A stretch of DNA of 35,000 bases from Symbiodinium natans (taxonomy: Eukaryota; Sar; Dinophyceae; Suessiales; Symbiodiniaceae), in NCBI GenBank assembly GCA_905221605.1, contig CAJNDS010002517.1, positions 105,001-140,000 of the forward strand, in the 5' to 3' direction. The notes below the pieces were generated by a model. That model saw only the letters and a program-made list of their open reading frames with translations. It was not told the DNA's origin and ran no database searches. Numbering within the stretch: the stretch's first letter is position 1; every line of letters starts with the position of its first letter. Position numbers and translations under genes: made by a program. Positions 27,391 to 34,970 of this stretch are shown piece after piece.

Positions 27391-27464
27391 CCAGGTTGTG
27401 GGGTTAGCGGTAGGATGTAAAGAAATTTCCGGGTGAGACCTCAGGGAAATAGATAGTGGTCTAG

Positions 27465-27671
27465 TTGTATTTGCGTGTTCCTCTGCGAGCGGATTATGGT
27501 GTCGTTGGGGTTGTGACCGAGGAGAACATGAAAGGATGTCTTTTTGGAGAGCGGCTTCGTGTGCATGAGTTTTCGTGCAGTCTGGTTAGTTGCGACAGAA
27601 CAGAACAGAACATGAAGAGATGTCTCTTTAGTGAGCGGCTTTTTTCATGGGTTCTCATGAATTTTCAGTAG
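27465..27671 (+). repeat. 84-bp tandem duplication, open in frame
   Basis: GAACATGAA-RG/GA-GATGTCT starts at 27524 and 27608. The duplication is a multiple of three, so the frame repeats TEENMKGCLFGERL and TEQNMKRCLFSERL. Coding status is uncertain; no family recognised. Confidence 0.4.
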
Positions 27672-27858
27672 CGTTTGTTCGTCAAGCTTTTTTTGAATCG
27701 TCTGTTGCATTTGAAGATGCGGAAATGCGAAATCAATGTAAAGCGAGCATTAACTGATTATTTCGTGGGTGGCTGGCCACTGATTTCCTAATTGATGTTG
27801 CTAGTTCCCCAGGGGCGAGAGCAAAGATGTGACACGATGGTGTCGTTGGTGAAAGTAA
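27672..27858. other. Unique stretch, no gene seen
   Basis: Balanced base composition; nothing recognised. Confidence 0.45.
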
Positions 27859-27960
27859 TTTGGGATGTTCCTCCTTATACTAACAGTCCTTAATCAAGAT
27901 TATTGTACCCCCTATTAGAACCCTTATTGAGGACTGTGAGTAGAACTGGGAACATCCCAA
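27859..27960. mobile_element. Small inverted-repeat element, family A
   Basis: Left TTGGGATGTTCCTCCTTATA CTAACAGTCC and right GGACTGTGAGTAGAACTGGG AACATCCCAA are imperfect inverted repeats of about 35 bp. The core is TGTACCCCCTATTA. Related copies at 28259-28402 and 32366-32442. Confidence 0.75.
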
Positions 27961-28061
27961 GTCTGTTCTCATTCTGACGGTATTTCCCAACTCCGTAAAC
28001 CCTAAACCCTAATGTTGCTTGTGTCTCACAGTTTCCTCGGTTTCATGTTGCTTGTATCAGA

Positions 28062-28168
28062 CCTATGCCCAGTAGTGCCCCTATTGCTTTTTTGGGGAGT
28101 TTAGGCTCCCTTAGAAACCCTAACCCCTAAACCCTGAACCCGTTTTAATAGGTTACTGGGCAACCTAG
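28062..28168. mobile_element. Small inverted-repeat element, family B
   Basis: Left CCTATGCCCAGTAGTGCCCC and right GGTTACTGGGCAACCTAG. Homologous to 32275-32357. It also contains CCCTAACCCC words. Confidence 0.6.
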
Positions 28169-28240
28169 ACCCGCTCCGTGAGGAACTCATGAGGCTGCTT
28201 TTGGGCTCGGCCACACACACTGCGCAAGAGCAAGGTTTCG
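28169..28240 (+). other. Coding-like island abutting an element end
   Basis: The frame reads DPLREELMRLLLGSATHTAQ then EQ. The family B element ends in AACCTAG directly before it, so the element itself could provide the acceptor AG. TTTAGGG-like words follow. Confidence 0.33.
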
Positions 28241-28258
28241 GGTTAGGGGTTTAGGGTT

Positions 28259-28402
28259 TGGATGTTCCTCCTTCTGCTAACAGTCCATAGGCATTATAGT
28301 ACCCCCTATTAAACCCTAAACCCTAAACCCTCAACCCTAAACCCTAAACCCCAAACCCTAAACTCCCTATTAAGGACGGTTAGTATGAGAGGGGCACATC
28401 CC
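28259..28402. mobile_element. Family A element carrying a CCCTAAA insert
   Basis: Left GGATGTTCCTCCTTCTGCTA and right TAGTATGAGAGGGGCACATC are the family A ends. CCCTAAA units (28313-28364) lie between two copies of CCCTATTAA (28304-28312 and 28365-28373), a 9-bp direct repeat. Confidence 0.75.
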
Positions 28403-28590
28403 CAGCGTAGGGTCTCTTCTCGGATCCTTCGTTGGTAGTTTTTTTTTTGGGGGGGGGTATACTGAGTGCAATGGAGTCAGAAAGTTAGGTGCCTAAAAGA
28501 CGGAAGTAAATGTCAGGGTTCATGCAGTATTCAGGGTTAACTTAAGTGGCTGTATCAAGCAATGCGGCCGCCAACTGCAACGACATACCG
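28403..28590. other. Unique sequence upstream of the PPR gene
   Basis: T-run and G-run at 28440-28457; otherwise unique. It may contain the 5' flank of the gene. Confidence 0.5.
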
Positions 28591-28599
28591 TTTTTTCAG
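28591..28599 (+). promoter_or_regulatory. Candidate splice acceptor (trans or cis) upstream of the PPR gene
   Basis: A T-run followed by CAG lies 22 bases before the PPR start codon. Dinoflagellate mRNAs receive a spliced leader at an AG acceptor, so this could be the trans-splice site; it could equally be a cis acceptor joining an upstream exon carrying the missing repeat half and transit peptide. A second CAG lies at 28615-28617. No transcript evidence is available. Confidence 0.35.
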
Positions 28600-28620
28600 T
28601 GACGAGTCGCTCTTCAGTAG

Positions 28621-30435
28621 ATGAACATGATTGCGAAGGCTCGCGGGGAAGACTGGCAGCTTGCCCTTCATGGTATCCACGACATCTTGCCAACGGAAAC
28701 GGATCAGATGGCATTCCGCACGGCCATTGTGGCCTGCGGGAGCGCGGCGCTGTGGCAGGTTGCAATGCAAGTGCTTGCAGAGATTATCGTGGGAGAGGTG
28801 CTTCCCCATCTCTCCAGCTTGAATGCTGCAATCACGGCTTGTGGGAAGGGCTTGCAGTGGCGGCTTGCTCTTCAAATGTTTGAGAAACGGGTATCGGTAC
28901 ATCACGACCCAAACGTCATCAGCTTCAGTGCCACGATCAGCGCCTGTGGGAAAGGTGGTGAGTGGCAGATGGCCTTGTATTTGCTTTCCCGGATGCCACA
29001 ATTCGGCGTTGTGCCGAACGAGATCAGCTTTACTTCTGCCATCAGTGGCTGCGAGAAAGGTGGTGCATGGCAGATGGCGCTTCATCTACTTTCACAGATG
29101 CCGAGAGCTAACTTGGCACCAAACGTGATCAGCTTCAATGCCTGCATCAGTGCCTGTGAGAAAGGCATTGAGTGGCAGATGGCCCTTCAATTGCTGGTGC
29201 AGATGTCGATAACCACGGTCGTGCCGGACGTGATCAGCTTCAATGCCGGCATTAGCGCCTGCGAGAAGGGCGGTCAGTGGCAGATGGCCCTGCACTTGCT
29301 TTTGCACATGCCGACAGTCAAAGTCGTGCCCAACGTGATCAGTTTCAGCGCCGGCATCAGTGCCTGCCAGAAAGGTTGTGAGTGGCAGATGTCCCTGTGC
29401 TTGCTTTCGCAAATGGCGATTGCTAGAGTTGCCCCGAACGAGATCAGCTTCAGTTCTGCCATCAGTGCTTGTGACAAAGGAGGTAAGTGGAGGCTGGCTT
29501 TGCATCTGCTCTCACAGATGTCGGCAGCCAAAGTGACGCCAAACGAGATTAGCTTCAGTTCTGCCATCAGTGCCTGTGAGAAAGGTGGCGAGTGGCAGAT
29601 GGCTTTGCATTTGCTTTGTGAGATGCCTAAAGCCAGGTTGCTAACAGACGAGATTAGCCTCAATGCTGCCATGAGCTCCTGCGAGAATGGAGGTGAGTGG
29701 CAGATGGCTCTGCATTTGCTGTTGTACATGCCATTAGCCAGTGTTGTGCCCAACGTCTTCATCTTCAGTTCTGCCATCAGTGCCTGTGAGAAAGGTGGTG
29801 TTTGGCGGATGGCGCTTCATCTTCTTTCACAAATGCCGATAGCCAAAGTCGAGCCAAACGTGTTCAGTTTCAGTGCCGCCACCAGCTCCTGTGAGAAAGG
29901 TAGCGAGTGGCAGATGGCTTTGAATCTGCTTCTGCAGATGCCGACGGCCCGGGTCTTGCCGGACGAAGTCAGCTTCAATGCCGGCATCAGTGCCTGTGAG
30001 AAAGGAGCTGCATGGCAGATGGCCTTGCACTTGCTTTCGCAGATGCCCAGGGCCACAGTCAACCCAAATCAGATTAGCTTCAGTTCCGCCATCAGCGCGT
30101 GTGAGAAAGTTGGGAAGTGGCAGGTTGCCCTTCATTTGCTTTCGCAGATGCCGACAGCCAATGTCGTGCCAAATGCATTCAGCTTCAGCGCCAGCATTAG
30201 TTCCTGTGAGAAAGGTAGTGAGTGGCAGCTGGCCCTGCATCTGCTTTCGCACATGCCAACAGCCAGAGTTCTGCCAGACGAGGTCAGCTTCAATGCAGGC
30301 ATCAGCGCCTGCGAAAAAGCTGGAGAGTGGCAGGTGGCACTGCATTTGCTATCTCAGATGCCCTCCGCTAGGATTGTGCCAAACGAAATCAGCTTCAACG
30401 CTGCCATCAGCGCCTGTGAGAAAGGTTGTGCGTGA
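28621..30435 (+). CDS. P-class pentatricopeptide-repeat protein, intronless, truncated-looking at both ends
   Basis: A 604-residue frame made almost entirely of 35-residue PPR motifs repeating every 105 bp. Counting from the V of each VISFNA-type helix, repeat 1 covers residues 29-63, repeat 16 covers 554-588, and repeat 17 stops after 16 residues. The core is ISACEKGGEWQMALHLLSQMP with a variable -PN/-PD end. PPR proteins bind single-stranded RNA one base per repeat, usually in chloroplasts or mitochondria, for processing, stability or translation. Residue pairs 5/35 are N/N, S/N, S/D, N/D or T/N, standard code pairs. ATG 28621 directly follows an in-frame TAG, and residues 1-28 resemble the second half of a repeat. 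No transit peptide is visible, so an upstream exon or lost 5' end is likely. The stop (TGA, 30433) falls where the repeats have a Trp codon. Identification as PPR is secure; target and organelle are inference. Confidence 0.93.
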   Translation: MNMIAKARGEDWQLALHGIHDILPTETDQMAFRTAIVACGSAALWQVAMQVLAEIIVGEVLPHLSSLNAAITACGKGLQWRLALQMFEKRVSVHHDPNVISFSATISACGKGGEWQMALYLLSRMPQFGVVPNEISFTSAISGCEKGGAWQMALHLLSQMPRANLAPNVISFNACISACEKGIEWQMALQLLVQMSITTVVPDVISFNAGISACEKGGQWQMALHLLLHMPTVKVVPNVISFSAGISACQKGCEWQMSLCLLSQMAIARVAPNEISFSSAISACDKGGKWRLALHLLSQMSAAKVTPNEISFSSAISACEKGGEWQMALHLLCEMPKARLLTDEISLNAAMSSCENGGEWQMALHLLLYMPLASVVPNVFIFSSAISACEKGGVWRMALHLLSQMPIAKVEPNVFSFSAATSSCEKGSEWQMALNLLLQMPTARVLPDEVSFNAGISACEKGAAWQMALHLLSQMPRATVNPNQISFSSAISACEKVGKWQVALHLLSQMPTANVVPNAFSFSASISSCEKGSEWQLALHLLSHMPTARVLPDEVSFNAGISACEKAGEWQVALHLLSQMPSARIVPNEISFNAAISACEKGCA

Positions 30436-30599
30436 CAGAACCCTGGCCAAAGATGTTGCCTAAGAGCGTTGTGAGCTGCATGCTGGCGGCGTCAGTGGTA
30501 GAGAAACATCTCAGTGGTGGTGGCAACGAGGACCACGGCAGGCCACCACAACGGTTGCATGGTGCAGGTTGACCTGACGGAAGCCGATCTGCACAGGCT
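30436..30599. other. 3' flank of the PPR gene
   Basis: Immediately after the stop the sequence still resembles a decayed PPR repeat for about 20 bases (TGACAG then CCTGGCC where the repeats have TGGCAGATGGCC). It then becomes unrecognisable, unique and GC-rich until the inverted-repeat element at 30600. It probably holds the 3' UTR. Confidence 0.5.
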
Positions 30600-30673
30600 A
30601 CTTGGAGGTTCATGGGTACTAATAAGTACAGAGCTAACTGATAGGTCCGCGTGGTAGTTCCGCGAGGGGGTTG

Positions 30674-30812
30674 GGCCCTCCCCCACCCGCCCACCCGCCC
30701 CACCCGCCCACCCGCTCCACCCGCTCCACCCCCTCCACCCGCTCCACCCGCTCCACCGCCAACACTCGCACCCACCCCACCCCGCCCCCCCGCCCCCCCC
30801 CACCCCCACCAC
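30674..30812. repeat. C-rich minisatellite
   Basis: CCCACCCGC and CTCCACCCG units. Confidence 0.95.
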
Positions 30813-30841
30813 AAGACTCATCTGCTTGTGGGGGTGGGGGT

Positions 30842-30897
<56 letters not shown>
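30842..30897 (+). repeat. Poly-G run of 56 bases
   Basis: Uninterrupted G. The true length is uncertain because such runs are often mis-sequenced. The poly-Gly and poly-Pro frames across it are artefacts. Confidence 0.9.
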
Positions 30898-31050
30898 CTG
30901 AGTTGGTGGACACAAGCCCGAAAAACTCAAACCACCCCTGAGTAGTAACTGAGTAGAGATCTGTCCCTACCAGTGTTGTGACTATGGTTCTAACGTTCTT
31001 CCGGGTACTTGTTAAAACCCTACTTCTGCTTCCCCATGAGCCTCCCAAGT

Positions 31051-31485
31051 AAGCGCGCTCTTCTCCGCGAGAGGGGTCGGCTGGATAGAGAGCCTATGAG
31101 GATGGGCCATTCGGTCTCATCAACCCTAAACCCTATGCGGTTTAGGGTTTAGGGTTCGGGTTTACAGGGCCTTTGCAAGGGACTATGGGGTAAAACAGCC
31201 CGTTGCCAGTACCTGGTGTAGGGTATGGCAGCAGTTGGACACCTTGGAGCGTAGGTTTGTCTTCTGAGAGGGTGTAGACTCCTCAAAACCCCAATAAAGG
31301 TCCCGACTTGCGTGTATAGGACTTAAGAGTTGGGCTTTACTCAAACCCTGAACCCCAAACCCTAAACTCAACCCGGCTAAGACGCCGCATGCGAGTGGAA
31401 AGTGCTTACACCCTAAGCCTACCGAGACCCCGATTGCCCTTCATTTTTCGTGGTTACTTTGATACATGTCTAGACTAGCCGCGCA
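31051..31485. other. Unique sequence with short telomere-like patches
   Basis: CCCTAAACCC / TTTAGGG patches at 31123-31160 and 31343-31370. A short frame DAACEWKVLTP lies near 31380-31415. No gene supported. Confidence 0.45.
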
Positions 31486-31487
31486 AG

Positions 31488-31530
31488 AAGGCCATTAACA
31501 ACCATCTCAATTGGGGCCATGGCCCCCTTC
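31488..31530 (+). other. Short coding-like island
   Basis: After GCGCAAG the frame reads KAINNHLNWGHGP, followed by CCCTAAA words. Confidence 0.22.
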
Positions 31531-31818
31531 ACCCTAAACCCTAAACTAAAACAAAAAGCCCTAAAAACCTAAACCCCGACCCAAAAACCTTGACCAACCC
31601 CTAAGATGCATGAGCCCCCTCTTAAACCCTGTGTTCAACCCTAGCCTGGCCCCTCATTCCTAAGCTCCAAGCCCGCTTAATTGAAGCCGCACACCTGGGT
31701 TTTAGGGTTCAGGCTTGAAAATCTCAACGCAACATCTGGGTAGTTTCATGGGTCCTTCATATGGTCCCTAACCCCCCCGAACAGGTTTTTACCCTAAGAC
31801 AACAAACCCGGTTTAGGG
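31531..31818 (-). repeat. Degenerate CCCTAAA sequence
   Basis: CCTAAAC, CCCTAAAAA and CCCCGAC words; unique near 31730-31790. Confidence 0.7.
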
Positions 31819-31880
31819 TTTAACGGCTCGTCCCACGTGCCCCTCCTGCACCCTCGTCACCCCGGCCCCCGGCTCTCAAG

Positions 31881-31975
31881 GAAAGCTCTTGTATACATTC
31901 GGATCTTCCAGTCCCTAATTGTAAACGCTTGGGCGTGCCGCCTGGGCAGCCGGGCCGGCCCCAGGACAGGAAAAG
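31881..31975 (+). other. Coding-like island
   Basis: After GGCTCTCAAG (AG 31879-31880) the frame reads ESSCIHSDLPVPNCKRLGVP then PGQPGRPQDRKR. Several frames are open in this GC-rich stretch. Confidence 0.28.
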
Positions 31976-32171
31976 GGGGGGGGTGGGGGGGGGTGGGAGG
32001 GGGGGGGTTTTGAGGCACTCCATGTAGGAGCCACCGACAGGCGGGACCCTTCACGGCATCGGTTTGCAGCTCCTCCAAGCGATTGGGGGGGGTCCCACAG
32101 GGCGGGGGGGGGGGGGTGGCGTCAGAAAATTTTGCATTGGGGGAAGGGTTGGGTGAGGGGGAAGGAGGCCC
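31976..32171. repeat. G-run-rich low-complexity sequence
   Basis: G-runs at 31975-32009 and 32103-32116; no gene. Confidence 0.8.
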
Positions 32172-32234
32172 GATCCGGGTCTGCTTGTTCCAGACGCTTC
32201 TCGGCAGGAAGCCGAGGCGAATTTGGGATTATAG
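32172..32234 (+). other. Coding-like island ending in a mobile-element repeat
   Basis: DPGLLVPDASRQEAEANLGL then TAG 32232-32234; the stop lies inside the 49-bp repeat of the composite element. An internal TCTCGGCAG could be an acceptor. Confidence 0.33.
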
Positions 32235-32414
32235 CTACCATAATATAGTACCCCCGACTATCATCCCTATTAAGCTAGGATGCCCAGTAGTACCCTTATT
32301 ACCCTTTTTGGTAGGTTTAGGTTACCCTTTTTCATCCTAGGTTACTGGGCAACCTAGCTAATTATGGATTAGAGTTACTATAGTATAGTACCCCCGACTA
32401 TCATCCCTATTAAG
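32226..32414 (+). repeat. 49-bp direct repeat around a family B element
   Basis: 32226-32274 and 32366-32414 are direct copies, identical over the last 29 bp (TAGTACCCCCGACTATCATC through CCCTATTAAG), 140 bp apart. The family B element 32275-32357 starts exactly at the end of the first copy. Confidence 0.85.
32275..32357. mobile_element. Small inverted-repeat element, family B
   Basis: Ends CTAGGATGCCCAGTAG and TTACTGGGCAACCTAG; 83 bp; core TACCCTTATTACCCTTTTTG. Confidence 0.75.
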
Positions 32415-32442
32415 GGCTGTTAGTACAAGGGGAACATCCCAA
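32366..32442. mobile_element. Right half of a family A element
   Basis: CCCTATTAAGGGCTGTTAGT followed by ACAAGGGGAACATCCCAA matches the right end of 27859-27960; no matching left end is present. Confidence 0.65.
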
Positions 32443-32516
32443 TGTATACTGCACAGGCTCTGGGCCGACAGCCGTAACAAAAAGAGCCCCTCTGAAGCCT
32501 AAGCCTTAAGCCCGAA

Positions 32517-32628
32517 AGGGTTTAGGGTTTAGGGTTTAGGGTTTAGGGTTTAGGGTTTAGGGTTTAGGGTTTAGGGTTTAGGGTTTAGGGTTTAGGGTTT
32601 AGGGTTTAGGGTTTAGGGTTTAGGGTTT
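32517..32628 (+). repeat. TTTAGGG array, about 16 units
   Basis: Clean. AAGCCC occurs on both sides (32508, 32630). Confidence 0.98.
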
Positions 32629-32694
32629 CAAGCCCTTAGTTCCAGCAGCAAGGATCCCACACGTCTCAGGCTGGAACGCTTTCTTTGAGAAGAG

Positions 32695-32892
32695 ATGTTT
32701 TCCAACATGAAGGAAGACCAGAAGAGACACAAGCCACCGGACTTCCGCCAGACTGTCCGGCCTATCTCCATCCGACATGAAGGGAAACACACGCAAACGG
32801 CGACAAAGAGGCGCAAAGCAAAAACACAGACCACTGGAAACCCGGGAGGCCCATCACGAGTTTACTTGGATTTTTTGAGACCTAAACCCTAA
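32695..32892 (+). other. 65-codon basic frame, possible gene fragment
   Basis: ATG 32695 to TAA 32890-32892. Starts MFSNMKEDQKRHKPPDFRQT and continues with a Lys/Arg/Thr-rich tail. The last codons are made by the following CCCTAAA word. The stretch is unique sequence between telomere arrays; other frames are also open in part. Family not recognised. Confidence 0.35.
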
Positions 32893-32941
32893 ACCTACGC
32901 CCTAAACCCTAAACAGTCACAGAGTGTGTGAACCCCCCAAG

Positions 32942-33016
32942 GATCCCTGCGTGAACCTCTGGGACGGCATTCAGAAGCAGATGGAGGACGTCATCATCTG
33001 GTGCGCCTCCCCCTAG
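32942..33016 (+). other. Coding-like island, likely terminal exon
   Basis: After CCCTAAA words and CCCCCCAAG (AG 32940-32941) the frame reads DPCVNLWDGIQKQMEDVIIW then CASP, stop TAG 33014-33016. Nearly every third codon base is G or C, and TTTAGGG-like repeats follow. The clearest coding signature among the islands; the family is not recognised. Confidence 0.5.
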
Positions 33017-33440
33017 GTTGGGGTTTAGAGTTTGGGGCTTTGGGTTTTGGGTGTTTAGGGTAAGTTTAGGGTCTAGGGTTTACAAGGTTTTGGGTTTGGG
33101 TTTTGTTTTTTTAGGACTTGGCTTGAGTTGGTTGCTTCCATTATAAGGTTCTAAGTTCAAGGATATGTAACCTAACCGTAGCTACCCGACTTATAGCCCG
33201 TTTGAAAGTGCGCCCCTCCATGCTTGTTTCTGAACTGTGCTGGTGTTGAAGGCTTTAGGGTTTATGGCTTGGGGGCGGGGGGCTATGTTTTGTTCCCTTT
33301 CGTGTTGAGAAGAGGGCCCCTACAAACTATAATAGGTTCAGGGCTCAGGGTCTGGGGTTTAGGGTTAAGGATTTAGGGCTTAATAGGGTACTGCTCGGGC
33401 CCAGTGATCATTCTACTGGGGTTTGGGGTTTGAGGTTTGG
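33017..33440 (+). repeat. Degenerate TTTAGGG sequence with unique interruptions
   Basis: GGGTTTAGAGTTTGGGG words to 33105; unique 33110-33240; G-rich words to 33440. Confidence 0.75.
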
Positions 33441-33585
33441 CAAAAGGCACTAAAAGGCCCTCAAAGGCCCTAAATGGCCCTAAAGGGCCTGAAACAACAG
33501 GGCCTAAAGGGACCCTAAAGGCCCTAAAGGGCCCTAAAAGGCCCTGCAGGGTCCTAAAGGGTAAAAAGGGCCCTTAAAGACCCAG
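33441..33585 (-). repeat. GGCCCTAAA minisatellite
   Basis: About a dozen AAAGGCCCT/AAAGGGCCCT units of 9-11 bp, a GC-enriched relative of CCCTAAA. Confidence 0.93.
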
Positions 33586-33664
33586 ACGAGTCTTTCAATG
33601 GGCTGGCTTTGCCTTCCAGGGTCCCGCAGCCACAAAACTACAGCAAGGCCGAAAAGGGCGGCCC

Positions 33665-33775
33665 CTAGATTTTAGATTTTAGGGTTTATGGTTTAGGGTC
33701 TAGGGTTTAGGGTCTAGGGTTTAGGGTTTGGGGTTTCGGGTTTCGGGTTCCGGGTTTCGGATTTAGTAAGGTGTA
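33665..33775 (+). repeat. Degenerate TTTAGGG array
   Basis: TCTAGGG, TTTCGGG and TTCCGGG variants. Confidence 0.93.
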
Positions 33776-33829
33776 AGGCCTACGTTGCTAGGCATCCCTC
33801 GCCTGCCCAAAAGTTCCAAAAGCCCTGAG

Positions 33830-33920
33830 GTCTTTGATGAGTGTCGTCGATGGCATCCAGCATCGCAAGGGTTCTGCCATGCGTCTCAGCTTTCGGGGGC
33901 TTTGGCACTCGGGGGGCTTC
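33830..33920 (+). other. Coding-like island
   Basis: After CCCTGAG the frame reads VFDECRRWHPASQGFCHASQ then LSGALALGG. TTTAGGG-like words on both sides. Confidence 0.28.
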
Positions 33921-34034
33921 GGGTTTAGCTTTCCTATGTTTTTTTTTGTTTAAAGGTATGTTAGAGTTTAGGGTGAGGGTTTAGGGGTTCGGGTGTCGGG
34001 GTTAGGGTTTGGAGGGCCTTTGGGGTGTAGGGCC

Positions 34035-34066
34035 GGCGTGGCTTCCGCGACAGGTCCCGTCAACAA
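34035..34066 (+). other. Short coding-like island with canonical GTAAGT donor
   Basis: GVASATGPVN followed by GTAAGT (34067-34072). Only a fragment, but the donor is perfect. Confidence 0.3.
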
Positions 34067-34142
34067 GTAAGTAGGGGAGAGCGGGTTGCTGAAATTGCTT
34101 AGAAGTGCTTGGAACCTCGGGAGACGATGTTTTTTGCTGAAA

Positions 34143-34192
34143 CTAAACCCTAAACCCTAAACCCCAAACCCCAAACCCCAAACCCTAGCCCC
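34143..34192 (-). repeat. CCCTAAA/CCCCAAA array
   Basis: About seven units. Confidence 0.95.
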
Positions 34193-34290
34193 TTAACGCT
34201 TCAATCCTGAACTCTAAGGCCCCCAAGAGAGGCCGTGCCAGGTAGGCCCTGTGCCTACTTGATCTTCCGCATATTGGGTTAAGGAGATGT

Positions 34291-34385
34291 AAACCCTAAA
34301 TCCTAAACCCTAAACCCTAAACCCTAAACCCTAAACCCTAAACCCTAAACCCTAAACCCTAAACCCTAAACCCTAAACCCTAAAC
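34291..34385 (-). repeat. CCCTAAA array, 13 units
   Basis: Clean array. Confidence 0.98.
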
Positions 34386-34418
34386 TGCATCGGAGTCTTT
34401 TTCGGAGGGGGTACACAG

Positions 34419-34473
34419 GGCCGACCATGCAAAGCTTGGACGTGAGGTCGAGCTTTTCGGCTACGACTTCATG
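34419..34473 (+). other. Coding-like island with acceptor and donor
   Basis: After GGGTACACAG (AG 34417-34418) the frame reads ADHAKLGREVELFGYDFM and ends at GTGCGC (34474). Flanked by CCCTAAA arrays on both sides. Confidence 0.42.
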
Positions 34474-34511
34474 GTGCGCCCCACAACTTGCCTGGTTTTT
34501 TGGGGTTTTGC

Positions 34512-34630
34512 CCTAAACCCTAAACCCTAAACCCTAAACCCTAAACCCTAAACCCTAAACCCTAAACCCTAAACCCTAAACCCTAAACCCTAAACCCTAA
34601 ACCACCCTAAACCCTAAACCCTAAAGCCTA
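34512..34630 (-). repeat. CCCTAAA array, about 16 units
   Basis: One CCACCCTAAA interruption near 34602. Confidence 0.98.
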
Positions 34631-34935
34631 ATGTTGCACCCTCTTTAGTGTGGGGGGCCCCCCCCCCCCCCCCAGTCGAGGCGTGGATGGGAGCCTGATT
34701 ACACGGCCCCGGGGCTCATATGATTTTAATAGGGAGGAGTTTAGATAGGTTCAAAAGGGGCAGCGATGCCCAGTTATCTTTTTTAAAGGCGCGCCACGTG
34801 GAATTTTCTTACGGCGCCCGGCCGATTTGGCTTTAAAGAGGGACTCCCAAACAGTCAGGGTGTCCTGAATAATTCGGCCAGATTGTCTCTAAAGAGGGGG
34901 CCGATACTAAAGCGGGTGCAACATTAAAGCCAAAA
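34631..34935. other. Unique sequence, no gene seen
   Basis: G-run/C-run at 34651-34673. A GCCCGGCCGATTTGGCTTTAAAGAG...ATTCGGCCAGATTGTCTCTAAAGAG duplication lies near 34815-34900. Confidence 0.5.
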
Positions 34936-34970
34936 CCCTAGCCCTAAACCCTAAACCCTAAACCCTAGGG
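34936..34970 (-). repeat. Short CCCTAAA array
   Basis: Four units. Confidence 0.95.

Larger units (their letters stand above)
30600..31050. mobile_element. Inverted-repeat-bounded segment, family D ends, with extreme C/G tracts inside
   Basis: Left ACTTGGAGGTTCATGGGTAC and right CCCCATGAGCCTCCCAAGT form inverted repeats; the right end is homologous to 1626-1673. Inside are a CCACCCG/CTCCACCCG minisatellite (30674-30812) and a 56-base G run (30842-30897). Confidence 0.5.

Noticed and set aside
28555-30463. Long antisense and alternative-frame ORFs over the PPR gene
   Set aside because: Shadows caused by the 105-bp periodicity, which keeps other frames open too; only the main frame gives PPR motifs.
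30407-31048. Poly-Gly and poly-Pro frames
   Set aside because: Products of the C-rich minisatellite and G run.
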